In this document: positions 1-8,415 of the stretch, piece after piece | How the letters are laid out: the number at the start of each line of letters is the position of its first letter | Numbering within the stretch: position 1 is the stretch's first letter | Origin: JADJPO01 sp046330955 | GTDB lineage: Bacteria; Actinomycetota; Actinomycetes; Actinomycetales; Kineosporiaceae | NCBI GenBank assembly: GCA_046330955.1 | Contig: JAXLRT010000006.1 | Span: forward strand, 135,766 to 199,765 | Length of the DNA: 64,000 nucleotides | Reading direction: 5' to 3' | Made by a program: the position numbers and the translations under genes | The notes under the pieces: generated by a model | Seen by the model: the letters and a program-made list of their open reading frames with translations, nothing else | What the model was told of the DNA's origin: nothing | Databases searched by the model: none

Positions 1-95
1 CCCGAGGCTCAAGTGCGGCGCGGATCGGGTCGAGGCACTGGGGGTCACCCGAACGGCGCCCTGGTTGCGCCCGTGGAGCCGAGGAGAACCTCCCG
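1..95. other. Left-edge sequence without a recognised gene
   Basis: Nothing in this stretch could be assigned. A GAGGAG Shine-Dalgarno sequence at 81-86 belongs to the zinc-ribbon gene that follows. The rest may be an intergenic region or the tail of a gene lying outside the window. Confidence 0.4.
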
Positions 96-428
96 ATGCC
101 GGTTCGCGCCGCAGCGTCCCGTTCTGCCCGCACGACTCATCAGCCGACCCATCAGCCGTCGACCCACCCCCGTCCGGCGCGACGGCGGGGACGCGGGCGG
201 GCCGAGGTGGTGCACCCGCCCCTGGGCTCGCTGACCCAGCGGGACAACCGGCAGGCGATCAGCTGCGCCTCCTGTGGGTCCGGCCACGTGACGCGGCTGT
301 CGATGAACCTCACCGACGGCACCCCGGTGGACTTCACCTCCTGCCACCGGTGCGAGCACAAGACCTGGGAGCACGGCGGCACCGAGTTGAGCGTGGACGG
401 CGTCCTCGATCGCACCCGCAAGAACTGA
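96..428 (+). CDS. Small zinc-ribbon protein upstream of manB
   Basis: This is a 110-residue protein with a basic, disordered N-terminus of about 50 residues and a C-terminal four-cysteine zinc ribbon (Cys57-x2-Cys60 and Cys83-x2-Cys86). It ends with a conserved-looking LDRTRK tail. A zinc-ribbon protein of this kind lies next to phosphomannomutase in other actinobacteria, as recalled for Streptomyces. The start is supported by GAGGAG nine bases upstream of the ATG. The function is unknown; the ribbon suggests nucleic-acid or protein binding (inference). Confidence 0.75.
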   Translation: MPVRAAASRSARTTHQPTHQPSTHPRPARRRGRGRAEVVHPPLGSLTQRDNRQAISCASCGSGHVTRLSMNLTDGTPVDFTSCHRCEHKTWEHGGTELSVDGVLDRTRKN

Positions 429-707
429 CGACGAGAACCGGACCGGCTCGGTAGCACCGATCCTGAGCGTGCCCGGCTCCCGCGAGGGCGACGAGGGCCC
501 AGCCGATGACTCCCGGTGTCGGGGATCGGGCCGGCGATGGTGCCTCGGCGATGTCGTGGCGGTCACGCCGGCTTCCCGGAGCAGTGGGCTGTATGTGGGT
601 GTTGCGCCAGGTATGTCCGCCCACCACGCGGGGTGCGCATCGCCTCGACGGGGGGTGCTGCGCGATCGAACCGCCGCTGCGATGATCCGATCGGTAGGCT
701 CGAGCGT
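429..707. other. Intergenic region before manB
   Basis: No convincing gene is present on either strand. The only recognisable element is the TAGGCT promoter hexamer at its right end, directly before the GTG start of manB. Confidence 0.45.
695..700 (+). promoter_or_regulatory. -10 element TAGGCT for leaderless manB
   Basis: TAGGCT fits the actinobacterial TANNNT consensus. It ends exactly 7 nt before the GTG chosen for manB, and there is no Shine-Dalgarno sequence, so the transcript is predicted to be leaderless. The same hexamer with the same 7-nt spacing precedes the minus-strand response regulator near 6.6 kb. No clear -35 element was seen. Confidence 0.55.
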
Positions 708-2216
708 GTGAATCCCGTCAGCAACCCGGTGGTGGCACTGCCTGATACGTCCGGTACGTCCGGTACCGACCTGCCGGTCATCCGGCATGACCTGTCGGAC
801 GTGGTCAAGGCCTACGACGTGCGGGGCCTGGTCGGGGAGCAGCTGGACGCCGCCGTGACCCGGGCGCTCGGGGTGGCCTTCGCCGAGGAGGTGGCCGGCG
901 ACGAGACCGCCGCGGGCCGCACCCGGCAGGTGGTCATCGGTCACGACATGCGGCCCTCCTCGCCCGAGCTGGCCCAGGCCTTCGCCGAGGGCGCGGCGGC
1001 CACCGGGCTGGACGTCGTCCTGATCGGGTTGTGCAGCACCGACGGCCTCTACTACGCCAGCGGGGCGCTGGATGCCCCCGGGGCCATGTTCACCGCCTCG
1101 CACAACCCGGCCGCCTACAACGGCATCAAGCTGTGCCGCGCCGCCGCGCGTCCGATCGGCCAGGACACCGGCCTGCTGCGCATCCGGCAGCGGGCCGAGC
1201 AGCTGCTGTCCGGTGCGAGCGCGCCCGAGGCCGCCGTCCCCGGCACGATCCGTACCGAGGATCGCCTCGCCGGGTACGCCGGCTACCTGCGCTCGCTGGT
1301 CGACCTGTCCGGCAGCCGGCCGTTGCGGGTGGTGGTCGACGCCGGCAACGGCATGGGCGGCCTGACCACCCCGGCCGTGCTGGGCACCGCGGTGGGCCTG
1401 GCCGCGCTGCCGCTGGACGTCGTCCCGCTGTACTTCGAACTCGACGGCACCTTTCCCAACCACGAGGCCAACCCGCTGGAGCCGGCCAATCTGCGCGACC
1501 TGCAGGCGGCCGTGGTCCGGGAGGGGGCCGACCTCGGCCTGGCCTTCGACGGGGACGCCGACCGCTGCTTCGTGATCGACGAGCGCGGCGAACCGGTCAG
1601 CCCCAGCGCGGTCACCGCCCTGGTCGCCCGGCGCGAGATCGCCAAGGAGCTGGCCGCGGGCCGGCCGGCCACCGTGATCCACAATCTGATCACCTCGCGG
1701 GCCGTGCCCGAGGTGATCGCCGAGGCCGGCGGGACGGCGCTGCGCACCCGGGTGGGCCACTCGTTCATCAAGGCCGAGATGGCCGCCCACACGGCGGTGT
1801 TCGGCGGCGAGCACTCGGCGCACTACTACTTCCGCGACTTCTGGTTCGCCGACACCGGCATGCTGGCGGCGATGCACGTGCTCGCGGCGCTGGGCGAGGG
1901 CCCCGACGACGGGTCCGTCCCGCTCTCGCAGCTGGCGGCGGAGTACGAGCGTTACGTCGCCAGCGGGGAGATCAACTCCCGGGTGGACGACGTGGCCGCC
2001 GCGACGGCGCGGGTCGAGGCGGCCTACGCCGACCGGCCCGGGGTGCGCCTGGACCGGCTCGACGGGCTGAGCGTGATCCACGACGAGCAGGGCTGGTGGT
2101 TCAACCTGCGCCCGAGCAACACCGAGCCGCTGCTGCGGCTCAACGCCGAGGCCGCGAGTGCCACCGAGATGGCGGCTTTGCGCGACGATGTGCTCAGCCT
2201 CGTCCGCAATGGGTGA
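708..2216 (+). CDS. manB: Phosphomannomutase/phosphoglucomutase
   Basis: This 502-residue alpha-D-phosphohexomutase interconverts mannose-6-phosphate and mannose-1-phosphate, which feeds GDP-mannose, mannolipid and glycan synthesis in the cytosol. All four signatures of the family are present: the phosphoserine loop TASHNP (Ser131), the metal-binding DGDADR (281-286), the sugar-specificity GEHS (367-370) and the phosphate-binding RPSNTEP (468-474). An upstream open frame would add 64 unrelated residues; the GTG is preferred because a TAGGCT -10 lies 7 nt upstream. It heads a tight operon in which the next genes follow at 3-21 bp. Phosphoglucomutase activity is possible as well. Confidence 0.93.
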   Translation: MNPVSNPVVALPDTSGTSGTDLPVIRHDLSDVVKAYDVRGLVGEQLDAAVTRALGVAFAEEVAGDETAAGRTRQVVIGHDMRPSSPELAQAFAEGAAATGLDVVLIGLCSTDGLYYASGALDAPGAMFTASHNPAAYNGIKLCRAAARPIGQDTGLLRIRQRAEQLLSGASAPEAAVPGTIRTEDRLAGYAGYLRSLVDLSGSRPLRVVVDAGNGMGGLTTPAVLGTAVGLAALPLDVVPLYFELDGTFPNHEANPLEPANLRDLQAAVVREGADLGLAFDGDADRCFVIDERGEPVSPSAVTALVARREIAKELAAGRPATVIHNLITSRAVPEVIAEAGGTALRTRVGHSFIKAEMAAHTAVFGGEHSAHYYFRDFWFADTGMLAAMHVLAALGEGPDDGSVPLSQLAAEYERYVASGEINSRVDDVAAATARVEAAYADRPGVRLDRLDGLSVIHDEQGWWFNLRPSNTEPLLRLNAEAASATEMAALRDDVLSLVRNG

Positions 2217-2237
2217 CCTATGGGTCAGGATGGGTTC

Positions 2238-2435
2238 GTGACTGTGACGACGATCGACGGCTGGCTGCGCGAGATCCTGCGCTGCCCGTCCTGTTCCGGG
2301 GTGCTGCGCGACGGCGAGGGGCCGGACGGTGCTGCCGAACTGCACTGCACGGTGTGCCGGCTGGCCTATCCGGTGGCCGAGGGCGGCATCCCGGTGCTGC
2401 TCGTGGACGAGGCCCGCACCCGAGACCAGGGCTGA
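2238..2435 (+). CDS. Trm112-like zinc-binding protein
   Basis: This is a 65-residue Trm112/YcaR-family protein. In other organisms such proteins act as small partners or activators of methyltransferases. It begins with the typical WLREILRCPSC motif, followed by a second CTVC knuckle and the VAEGGIPVLL core. The GTG start matches the usual family N-terminus and has CAGGAT 6 nt upstream; an in-frame ATG 18 nt earlier, 3 nt after the manB stop, is an alternative. It sits between manB and the SIS gene, as in Streptomyces. Its methyltransferase partner is not evident in the window. Confidence 0.85.
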   Translation: MTVTTIDGWLREILRCPSCSGVLRDGEGPDGAAELHCTVCRLAYPVAEGGIPVLLVDEARTRDQG

Positions 2436-2438
2436 GAC

Positions 2439-3605
2439 ATGGCACTCGACGAACAACTGCTCGACGACGCCGAGGGGTTGGCCGGGGCGGACCCCTCGGG
2501 CAGCCTGCGCGCGCTGGCCAGTGCCGGGGCGCAGGTTCGGGTCTCGATGCGCGCCACCGCCGAGGCGGAGGTCAGCCGGCTGGTGGGGGACGGGCGTCCC
2601 CGATCGGTGGTGGTGGCCAGCCTGGGCGGCTCGGCCGTGGTCGGTGACGTGCTGGCCATGCTGGCCGGCAGCGGGTCGCCGGTACCGGTGACGGTGCGCC
2701 GCGGGCTGCCGCTGCCCGGGTGGGTCGGCCCGCTCGACCTGGTGGTCGCGGTGTCGATGTCGGGACGTGCGCCGGGCCCCCTGGGGCTGGCTGCCGAGGC
2801 CGCTCGGAGGGGCTCTCGGCTGCTGACCGTGGGGATGACGGGATCGCCGCTCGAGGAGGTGGCCCGGCGCACCGGCGGGGTGCACGTGCCGGTGCCACCC
2901 CCGGCCAGCCCGGCTGCGCGGGCCTCGCGCATGGGCATGTGGTCGCTGCTCACCCCGGTGCTCGCCGCCTCGCACGCCGTGGGGCTGACCGACGCCTCCG
3001 ATGCCGTCCTCGAGGCCGTGGCCGACCGGCTGGACGCCCGCGCGGCCACCTACCGGCCGGCGTCCGAGGCGTTCGTGAACCCGGCCAAGACCCTGGCCCT
3101 CGACCTGGCCGACAGCGTGCCGGTGGTGCTGGGTGACGGCGATGTCACCGGCGTCGCGGCCAGCCGGGCGGTGGCCATGCTGGCCCGTACGGCGCGGGTG
3201 CCCGCGATGCGGGGGGCGTTGCCGGACGACGCCGGCGACGTGGTGGCCACCTTCGGCGGGCCGTTCGCCGCCCGGGCCGAGGACGACGTCTTCGCCGATC
3301 CGTTCCTGGACGGCCCGGGCCGGGTCGCGTTGCGGCTGCTGCTGTTACGCGACGCCGAGCCGAGCGTGGATCGTCCGGACGGTACCTGGCTGGTGACCAG
3401 TCGCACCGCGGACGCCGTCCGGCTCACCGCTCAGGAGGCCGGCGTGCGCGTCAGCGAGGTCAGCGCCGAACCCGGTCACCCGCTGGAGCGGTTCGCCGAC
3501 CTGGTCTCGCTGACCGACTTCGCGGCCACCTACCTGGCCCTGGCCTCGGGGCTGGACCCGCTCACCTCTCCGCACGTGGCGGACCTGCGCGATCGGACCC
3601 GCTGA
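2439..3605 (+). CDS. SIS-domain phosphoglucose/phosphomannose isomerase-like protein
   Basis: This 388-residue protein has an N-terminal SIS fold (the SLGGSAVVGD sugar-phosphate loop around residues 60-70 and AVSMSGRAPG near 105) and a C-terminal region resembling the bacterial PGI_C domain. Homologues downstream of manB, such as the Mycobacterium Rv3256c type, are annotated as bifunctional phosphoglucose/phosphomannose isomerases or as proteins of unknown function. No classical type I ManA is present nearby, so this protein may supply mannose-6-phosphate (inference). The ATG follows the previous stop by 3 nt within GCTGAGACATG, suggesting termination-reinitiation. It contains a rare TTA codon. 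Confidence 0.8.
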   Translation: MALDEQLLDDAEGLAGADPSGSLRALASAGAQVRVSMRATAEAEVSRLVGDGRPRSVVVASLGGSAVVGDVLAMLAGSGSPVPVTVRRGLPLPGWVGPLDLVVAVSMSGRAPGPLGLAAEAARRGSRLLTVGMTGSPLEEVARRTGGVHVPVPPPASPAARASRMGMWSLLTPVLAASHAVGLTDASDAVLEAVADRLDARAATYRPASEAFVNPAKTLALDLADSVPVVLGDGDVTGVAASRAVAMLARTARVPAMRGALPDDAGDVVATFGGPFAARAEDDVFADPFLDGPGRVALRLLLLRDAEPSVDRPDGTWLVTSRTADAVRLTAQEAGVRVSEVSAEPGHPLERFADLVSLTDFAATYLALASGLDPLTSPHVADLRDRTR

Positions 3606-3608
3606 GAC

Positions 3609-4541
3609 ATGTCGACCGAAGGCGGCACCCGCGCCATCATCGCGGCCCTGGCCGCCAACCTGGGCATCGCCGCGACCAAGTTCGTGGCGTTCCTGCTCAC
3701 CCGGTCCAGCTCGATGCTGGCCGAGTCGATCCACTCCCTGGCCGACTCGGGCAACCAGCTGCTGCTGCTGATCGGCGGCAAGCGGTCGAGCCGGGCGGCC
3801 ACCGAGGAGCACCCGTTCGGCTACGGCCGGCAGCGCTACGTCTACGCCTTCATCGTCTCGATCGTGCTGTTCAGCGTCGGCGGCCTGTTCGCGCTGTACG
3901 AGGCGTGGCACAAGTGGTCGCATCCCGAGCCGATCACGCAGTGGCAATGGGTGCCCGTGGCGGTGCTCGCGGTGGCGATCGGGCTGGAGAGCTTCTCCTT
4001 CCGCACCGCCATCGTCGAGTCGAACCACGTCCGGGGACAGCGCAGCTGGGTGGACTTCGTCCGTACCGCCAAAGCCCCCGAACTGCCCGTGGTGCTGCTG
4101 GAGGACCTGGCCGCCCTGGTCGGTCTGGTGTTCGCGCTGTTCGGCGTCGGCATGACCCTGCTCACCGAGGACGGCCGCTGGGACGCCGCGGGCACCGCTC
4201 TGATCGGGGTGTTGCTGGTGGTGGTCGCCGCCGTGCTGGCGATCGAGATGAACTCGCTGTTGATCGGTGAGGGAGCCACCCGCGAGCACGTCGCCGCGAT
4301 CGAGCGCGCGCTGATCGGCGGGGGCGTCGAGCGGGTCATCCACATGAAGACGCTGCACCTGGGGCCGGACGAGCTGCTCGTGGCGGCCAAGATCTCGGTC
4401 GGGCCGCAGCGACTGGCCTCGGATGTCGCCCTGATCATCGATGACGCCGAGGCGCGGGTGCGCAGCGCCGTCCCGATCGCGCGGGTGATCTACCTGGAGC
4501 CCGACGTCGACCGCGCCGGCATCGCGGCGCCGGCGACCTGA
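3609..4541 (+). CDS. Cation diffusion facilitator (CDF) family transporter
   Basis: This 310-residue membrane protein of the CDF/ZnT superfamily probably exports divalent metal by proton exchange. Residues 10-35, 75-95, 115-135, 160-185 and 200-220 look membrane-spanning. Metal-site motifs are visible in HSLADSGNQ (helix 2) and LLEDLAALVG (helix 5), the latter with Glu-Asp rather than the His-Asp of YiiP, as in the SLC30A9-like subgroup. A soluble C-terminal domain follows. It is translationally coupled: its junction GCTGAGACATG is identical to that of the preceding SIS gene. The transported metal cannot be inferred. Confidence 0.88.
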   Translation: MSTEGGTRAIIAALAANLGIAATKFVAFLLTRSSSMLAESIHSLADSGNQLLLLIGGKRSSRAATEEHPFGYGRQRYVYAFIVSIVLFSVGGLFALYEAWHKWSHPEPITQWQWVPVAVLAVAIGLESFSFRTAIVESNHVRGQRSWVDFVRTAKAPELPVVLLEDLAALVGLVFALFGVGMTLLTEDGRWDAAGTALIGVLLVVVAAVLAIEMNSLLIGEGATREHVAAIERALIGGGVERVIHMKTLHLGPDELLVAAKISVGPQRLASDVALIIDDAEARVRSAVPIARVIYLEPDVDRAGIAAPAT

Positions 4542-4553
4542 TCGGACCCGGTC

Positions 4554-5942
4554 GTGGCGGCAGGGGACACGGTACGGCTGTCGTCGATGGTGCAGCGCAC
4601 CATCGTGCTGGTCACCGCGTTCGCGATGCTGCTGTTCGCGGTGCCGCTGGCCGTGGTGGTGGGCGGGCTGTATCGCGGTGAGGCCCAGGAACACCTGGCC
4701 CGGGACGCCGAACGCGCCCGCTCGGTGCTCACCCCGCCGGTGCTGGCCCAACCGGCGCTGATCTCCGCGGTGCTGCCGGCGCCGCACGAGACCACGGTGC
4801 GGGTCGGGGTGTACGACGGCACCGGCCGGCGGATCGCCGGTGCCGGACCGGCTCGCTCGGACGCGATCACCGGCCGGGTCTCCGCCTCGGGGGTCGAGGA
4901 GTCGGCCCGACTCGGGGCCGAGCTGGTGACCGTCGTCCCGCTGGCCGAGGACGTCGATGCGCCGGCGGCGTACGTGGTCAGGGCCGCCGAGCCGTACGAC
5001 CAGGTGCAGCGCATCGTGTGGCTCACCTGGGCACTGATGGCCGCGCTGGGCCTGGCCGTGCTGGGCCTGGCGGCCGCCCTGGCCCGCCGCCAGGCCCGGC
5101 GACTGGCCCAGCCGCTGCAGCAACTGGCCGCCTCGGCCGCTGCCCTGGGGCAGGGCGACTTCTCGGTGCGGCCCAACCGGTCCCGGGTGCGCGAGGTGGA
5201 CGACGCCGGGCGCAACCTGGAGCTGACCGCTCGCCGGCTGGGCGGCGTCCTCGAGCGGGAACGCGCCTTCAGCGCCGATGCCAGCCATCAACTGCGCGGG
5301 CCGCTCACCGCCGTCCGGATCGGGCTGGAGGCGGCCCTGCTCACCCCGGGTGCCGACCTGCGCGCCTCGGCCCAGGACGCCTTGAGCGATCTCGATCGGC
5401 TCGAGCGTACGGTGCTCGACCTGCTGGCCCTGGCCCGGGACACCCGGCGGGCGACCGAGTGCATCGACGTCCGCGCGCTGGTGAGCGACGTGGTGCAGCC
5501 CTGGTCGCGGCGGCTGGCCGAGTCGGGGCGCACCCTGACGATGACCCTGGACGACGCCCTGCCCAGCGCCCTGGGGTCGCCGCCGGCGCTGCGCACCGTG
5601 ATGGACGTCCTGCTGGGCAATGCCCTGACGCATGGCGCGGGAGCGGTGCGGGTGGCGGTACGCAGCGACGACCAGACCGTCATCGTCGAGGTGGCCGACC
5701 AGGGGCCGGGGCTGCCCGAGCCGACCCGGGGTGGCGCCGAGGTGATCTTCACCCGGCGATCTCCCGAGGCCAAGGGCACCGGGATCGGACTGTCACTGGC
5801 CCGCTCGCTCATCGAGGCGGACGGTGGGCGGCTCGAGGTGACCTCGCGGCGTCCGGCCGTGTTCGCCGTGCTGCTGCCCGCGGTCAGCCCGCCGACGGGC
5901 GACCTGGCGGGTCGTAGCGGTAGCCGAAGCTCCGTAGGGTGA
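4554..5942 (+). CDS. Membrane sensor histidine kinase
   Basis: This 462-residue kinase has a transmembrane helix at about 14-40, an extracytoplasmic segment to about 150, a second helix at about 153-177, HAMP, a HisKA domain with phospho-acceptor His245 in DASHQLRGPL, and an HATPase_c domain with N-, G1- (DQGPG) and G2-like (GTGIGLSL) motifs. It starts 12 nt after the CDF gene and so belongs to the manB operon. Its obvious partner is the OmpR-type regulator encoded convergently next door. Unusually, the 3' ends of the two genes overlap by 59 bp. The signal sensed is unknown. Confidence 0.9.
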   Translation: MAAGDTVRLSSMVQRTIVLVTAFAMLLFAVPLAVVVGGLYRGEAQEHLARDAERARSVLTPPVLAQPALISAVLPAPHETTVRVGVYDGTGRRIAGAGPARSDAITGRVSASGVEESARLGAELVTVVPLAEDVDAPAAYVVRAAEPYDQVQRIVWLTWALMAALGLAVLGLAAALARRQARRLAQPLQQLAASAAALGQGDFSVRPNRSRVREVDDAGRNLELTARRLGGVLERERAFSADASHQLRGPLTAVRIGLEAALLTPGADLRASAQDALSDLDRLERTVLDLLALARDTRRATECIDVRALVSDVVQPWSRRLAESGRTLTMTLDDALPSALGSPPALRTVMDVLLGNALTHGAGAVRVAVRSDDQTVIVEVADQGPGLPEPTRGGAEVIFTRRSPEAKGTGIGLSLARSLIEADGGRLEVTSRRPAVFAVLLPAVSPPTGDLAGRSGSRSSVG

Positions 5943-6606
5943 CGATCCGGTTCGGGTCCTCGCCGTGATCGGCGAGCTTGCGACGCAACGAGGAGACGTG
6001 CATGTCGAGCGTCTTGGTCGAGCCGGTCCAGTTCTCGTCCCACACCTGTGACATCAGCTGGTCGCGGCTGACCGCCTGGCCGGCCCCGGCCACCAGGGCC
6101 GCGAGCAGCTCGAACTCCTTGGGCCGCAACGGCACCTCGCGACCGGCGACATCGCAGCGGCGGGCGCCCAGATCCAGGTGCAACGACCCGAGCCGCACCA
6201 CCTGCGTGTCCGAGGCGTCGAACACCGGGGTCAGCCGGCGCAGGTGGGCCCGGATGCGGGCCAGCAACACCGGTAGCCGGAACGGCTTGGTCAGGTAGTC
6301 GTCGGCGCCGGCTTCGAGCCCCAGCACGACGTCGACGTCCTCGGCGCGTCCGGACAGCACCACGATCACCGTGGCGGGCAGGCCGGCGCGCAGCTGGCGG
6401 CACAGCTCGACGCCGTCGAGGTCGGGCAGGCCGAGATCGAGCAGCACCAGGGCGGGGCTCTCGGTGGCGGCCAGCTCGAGGGCCTCGGCCGCGGTCAGCG
6501 CCCAGAGCGGGTCGTATCCCTGGCCCCGCAGCGCGGCGACCATGGGTCGTCCGATCGCCTCGTCGTCCTCGACGAGAAGGATGCTCGTGACAGCTGGATC
6601 AACCAC
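5884..6606 (-). CDS. OmpR/PhoB-family response regulator
   Basis: This 240-residue two-component regulator has a receiver domain (acidic pair DD near 14-15, phospho-acceptor Asp57, Lys107 in YLTKPF) and a C-terminal winged-helix DNA-binding domain (about 130-232). The usual Thr of the signalling switch is Ser85. The GTG start is supported by TAGGCT 7 nt upstream. It is probably the partner of the adjacent histidine kinase, but it is transcribed towards it from its own promoter rather than in the same operon. Confidence 0.92.
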   Translation of the reverse strand: MVDPAVTSILLVEDDEAIGRPMVAALRGQGYDPLWALTAAEALELAATESPALVLLDLGLPDLDGVELCRQLRAGLPATVIVVLSGRAEDVDVVLGLEAGADDYLTKPFRLPVLLARIRAHLRRLTPVFDASDTQVVRLGSLHLDLGARRCDVAGREVPLRPKEFELLAALVAGAGQAVSRDQLMSQVWDENWTGSTKTLDMHVSSLRRKLADHGEDPNRIVTLRSFGYRYDPPGRPSAG

Positions 6607-6613
6607 GGGCCAC

Positions 6614-6619
6614 AGCCTA
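6614..6619 (-). promoter_or_regulatory. -10 element TAGGCT for the leaderless response regulator
   Basis: On the minus strand TAGGCT ends 7 nt before the GTG start of the regulator gene, with no Shine-Dalgarno sequence. Hexamer and spacing are the same as upstream of manB. The short divergent interval also holds the promoter of the DedA gene. Confidence 0.55.
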
Positions 6620-6647
6620 CGAGGAACACCCGCCGTGACGACGGCGG

Positions 6648-6653
6648 TACGGT
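6648..6653 (+). promoter_or_regulatory. -10 element TACGGT for the DedA gene
   Basis: TACGGT lies 6 nt before the ATG of the DedA gene, which lacks a ribosome-binding site, so a leaderless transcript is likely. The divergent -10 elements of this 53-bp interval are only about 28 bp apart. Confidence 0.45.
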
Positions 6654-6659
6654 GCCCTG

Positions 6660-7316
6660 ATGTCCGCCTATCTGGAGCCGATCCTGCACCTGCCCCCGGG
6701 GCTGGCGTACCTGGTGATCGGATTGCTGGTCTTCGGCGAGGCCGCGGTGTTCGTCGGCTTCGTGTTACCCGGTGAGACGGCGGTGGTGCTCGGCGGCGTG
6801 CTGGCCTCGCAGCACGTGATCTCGATCTGGGCGCTCGGCGTCCTGGTGGTGCTCGCCGCGATCGTGGGGGACAGCGTGGGCTACGAGGTCGGCCGCCACT
6901 ACGGCGACTCCGTGCTCGACCTCGGGCCGCTGCGGCGCCACCGGTCCCGGCTGGACGGCGCGCGCGAGTTCCTGCGCACCCGGGGCGGGTCGGCGGTCTT
7001 CCTGGGGCGGTGGACGGCGTTCCTGCGCGCCGTGATGCCGGGGCTGGCCGGGCTCAGCCGGATGCCGTACGGCACCTTCCTGGCCTACAACGCCCTGGGC
7101 GGGGTGGTGTGGGGCGTGACGTTCTGCCTGGTGGGCTACCTGGCGGGCAACTCCTACCACCTGGTCGAGAAGGTGATCGGCCGGGGCGCCGCGGTGATGA
7201 CCGTGCTGGTGCTGCTGGTGGCCGCCGGGCTCTGGCACCGGCATCGCCGGCGGTCGGAGCGCGGCGATTCGCAGACCACTCCGCCACCTGAATCTGGTGG
7301 CCACCGCGCTGCGTAG
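6660..7316 (+). CDS. DedA-family membrane protein
   Basis: This 218-residue integral membrane protein of the DedA/SNARE-associated (VTT) family has the family hallmarks GEAAVFVGFVLPGE near residues 24-37, FLGRWTAFLRAVMPGLAG near 114-131 and a C-terminal hydrophobic helix followed by a basic tail. DedA proteins act in membrane lipid flipping and membrane homeostasis. The stretch encoding VEKVIGRGA near the C-terminus recurs as a 28-bp direct repeat about 1.25 kb downstream, beyond the degraded protease gene. It contains one rare TTA codon. Confidence 0.9.
   Translation: MSAYLEPILHLPPGLAYLVIGLLVFGEAAVFVGFVLPGETAVVLGGVLASQHVISIWALGVLVVLAAIVGDSVGYEVGRHYGDSVLDLGPLRRHRSRLDGAREFLRTRGGSAVFLGRWTAFLRAVMPGLAGLSRMPYGTFLAYNALGGVVWGVTFCLVGYLAGNSYHLVEKVIGRGAAVMTVLVLLVAAGLWHRHRRRSERGDSQTTPPPESGGHRAA
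7162..7189 (+). repeat. Direct repeat, copy 1 (inside the DedA gene)
   Basis: A 28-bp stretch beginning TGGTCGAGAAGGTGATCG recurs with one mismatch at 8416-8443 in the same orientation. The two copies bracket the lower-GC protease remnant, suggesting a past duplication or insertion event at this site. Confidence 0.6.
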
Positions 7317-7350
7317 CCCCATAACCACGATTGGCACAGCGTTTGCTGCG

Positions 7351-8166
7351 TCAACTGACAGGTGAAGTTCGTATGGCCCCGCCGTAGTACACAAACTTTA
7401 CCGGTGTGTAGTAGTTCCGGCAGTTGGTCAACAGCGCGCCTTGGTTGTTGGTGCCACTGAGGACGCCAACGGCATACGATCCGGTGGAACCGTTCTGCAG
7501 ATACAGCGCGCCACCGGAATCTCCGCCTTGAACGCACTCGGAGGCGTCCTCGATGATCGTCAACGCGCTATATTTGGCCCCGTTTGTGTATGTGATCGTC
7601 TGATTCTGTGGCAGTTCACGGGTCCCGTTGACGTAGCGGGTGCTGGTGTGTTGCCATTTCCGATGAACGTTCGCGGATCATTCATCCCCGACGCGGCAAC
7701 ACCGGAGATCGGATCGAAACGGTAGATTGCGAGATCGCCGTAGCGTCCAGCCAAATTGCCGGTGCTGGTCACGCTCACCGTCCAGACTTGCCCGATCCGT
7801 GATGTCCCACCGCCGCTGGTGATCCGACTCACGATGTTGGCCGTCTTGCCGCCATACCTTGTACCGTCGAGGTACGACGAGGACGGTGCCGTCAACATAC
7901 GCGCCGCCCCAGAGATCGGGGTGTGCGTCGAACTCGGGGGAAAGAGCGATGTAATTCTCGACGGCGCGGTCTGGTGCGCCGGGTGTCGGGTGGCTCCTTG
8001 TTGTAGCCAACGGTGCCGGTGAACTGCGTGGCGAGGCCGAGGATATCGATGCCATAGCTGTGGCTGTCGCGCACAATGACATTGCAGCCAGCAGGCACGC
8101 TCCCCACTTGTGACGCGTGCGCGCCGCCGATTGTTCATGGTTTGAAGCTTCTGCAATCTCTGGAAG
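7351..8166 (-). pseudogene. Frameshifted secreted trypsin-like serine protease remnant
   Basis: Joining three reading frames gives an apparent secreted protease. The first frame holds a signal-peptide-like segment (GACLLAAMSLCATATAMA) followed by DAHPDLWGGAYVDGT; the second reads YGGKTANIVSRI onward to AGRYGDLAIYRF; the third contains ECVQGGDSGGALY, the nucleophile motif of chymotrypsin-fold proteases. No TAAHC histidine motif is visible. The first frame has no good start codon: it is open only from a stop at 8167. At least two frameshifts make this a decayed gene unless sequence errors are responsible. Base composition is clearly less GC-rich than its surroundings, suggesting foreign origin. 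Confidence 0.7.
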
Positions 8167-8304
8167 TCAAACTGCTTCCGGTCGGTGGGTCGCGACGTAA
8201 ACGAGCGACCAGGCCCCGTAGAGGAGTGCCAACACCATGGCCACCACAACAAGGGCGATAACGAATCGGCGACCCGGTGGCAGCGCTCGGAACCACTCAA
8301 TCAC
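8167..8304 (-). CDS. Possible small single-pass membrane peptide
   Basis: This short GTG-initiated frame encodes 45 residues with one strongly hydrophobic helix (about residues 14-38) preceded by a basic PPGRR stretch. It ends in the same frame as, and immediately before, the protease remnant, so it could be the separated N-terminal anchor of that gene rather than an independent peptide. No ribosome-binding site is visible. No family is recognised. Confidence 0.3.
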   Translation of the reverse strand: MIEWFRALPPGRRFVIALVVVAMVLALLYGAWSLVYVATHRPEAV

Positions 8305-8415
8305 GCCTGAAATCGAAGCGCCGCAAAGCGGCTGAGTCAAGGCCAGTCAAGACCAAATGCCACGTAGCCTATGTTGATCATGCTGCGCGGGGGTTCGTGT
8401 CGTGCAGGCGGATCG

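Noticed and set aside
516..707. 64-residue N-terminal extension of manB
   Set aside because: The extension is Cys/Arg-rich and does not resemble family members. The GTG at 708 has a -10 hexamer at the leaderless distance.
45..2975. A 976-residue minus-strand open frame across manB and neighbours
   Set aside because: It overlaps three well-supported genes, and its translation has no domain or plausible start signal.
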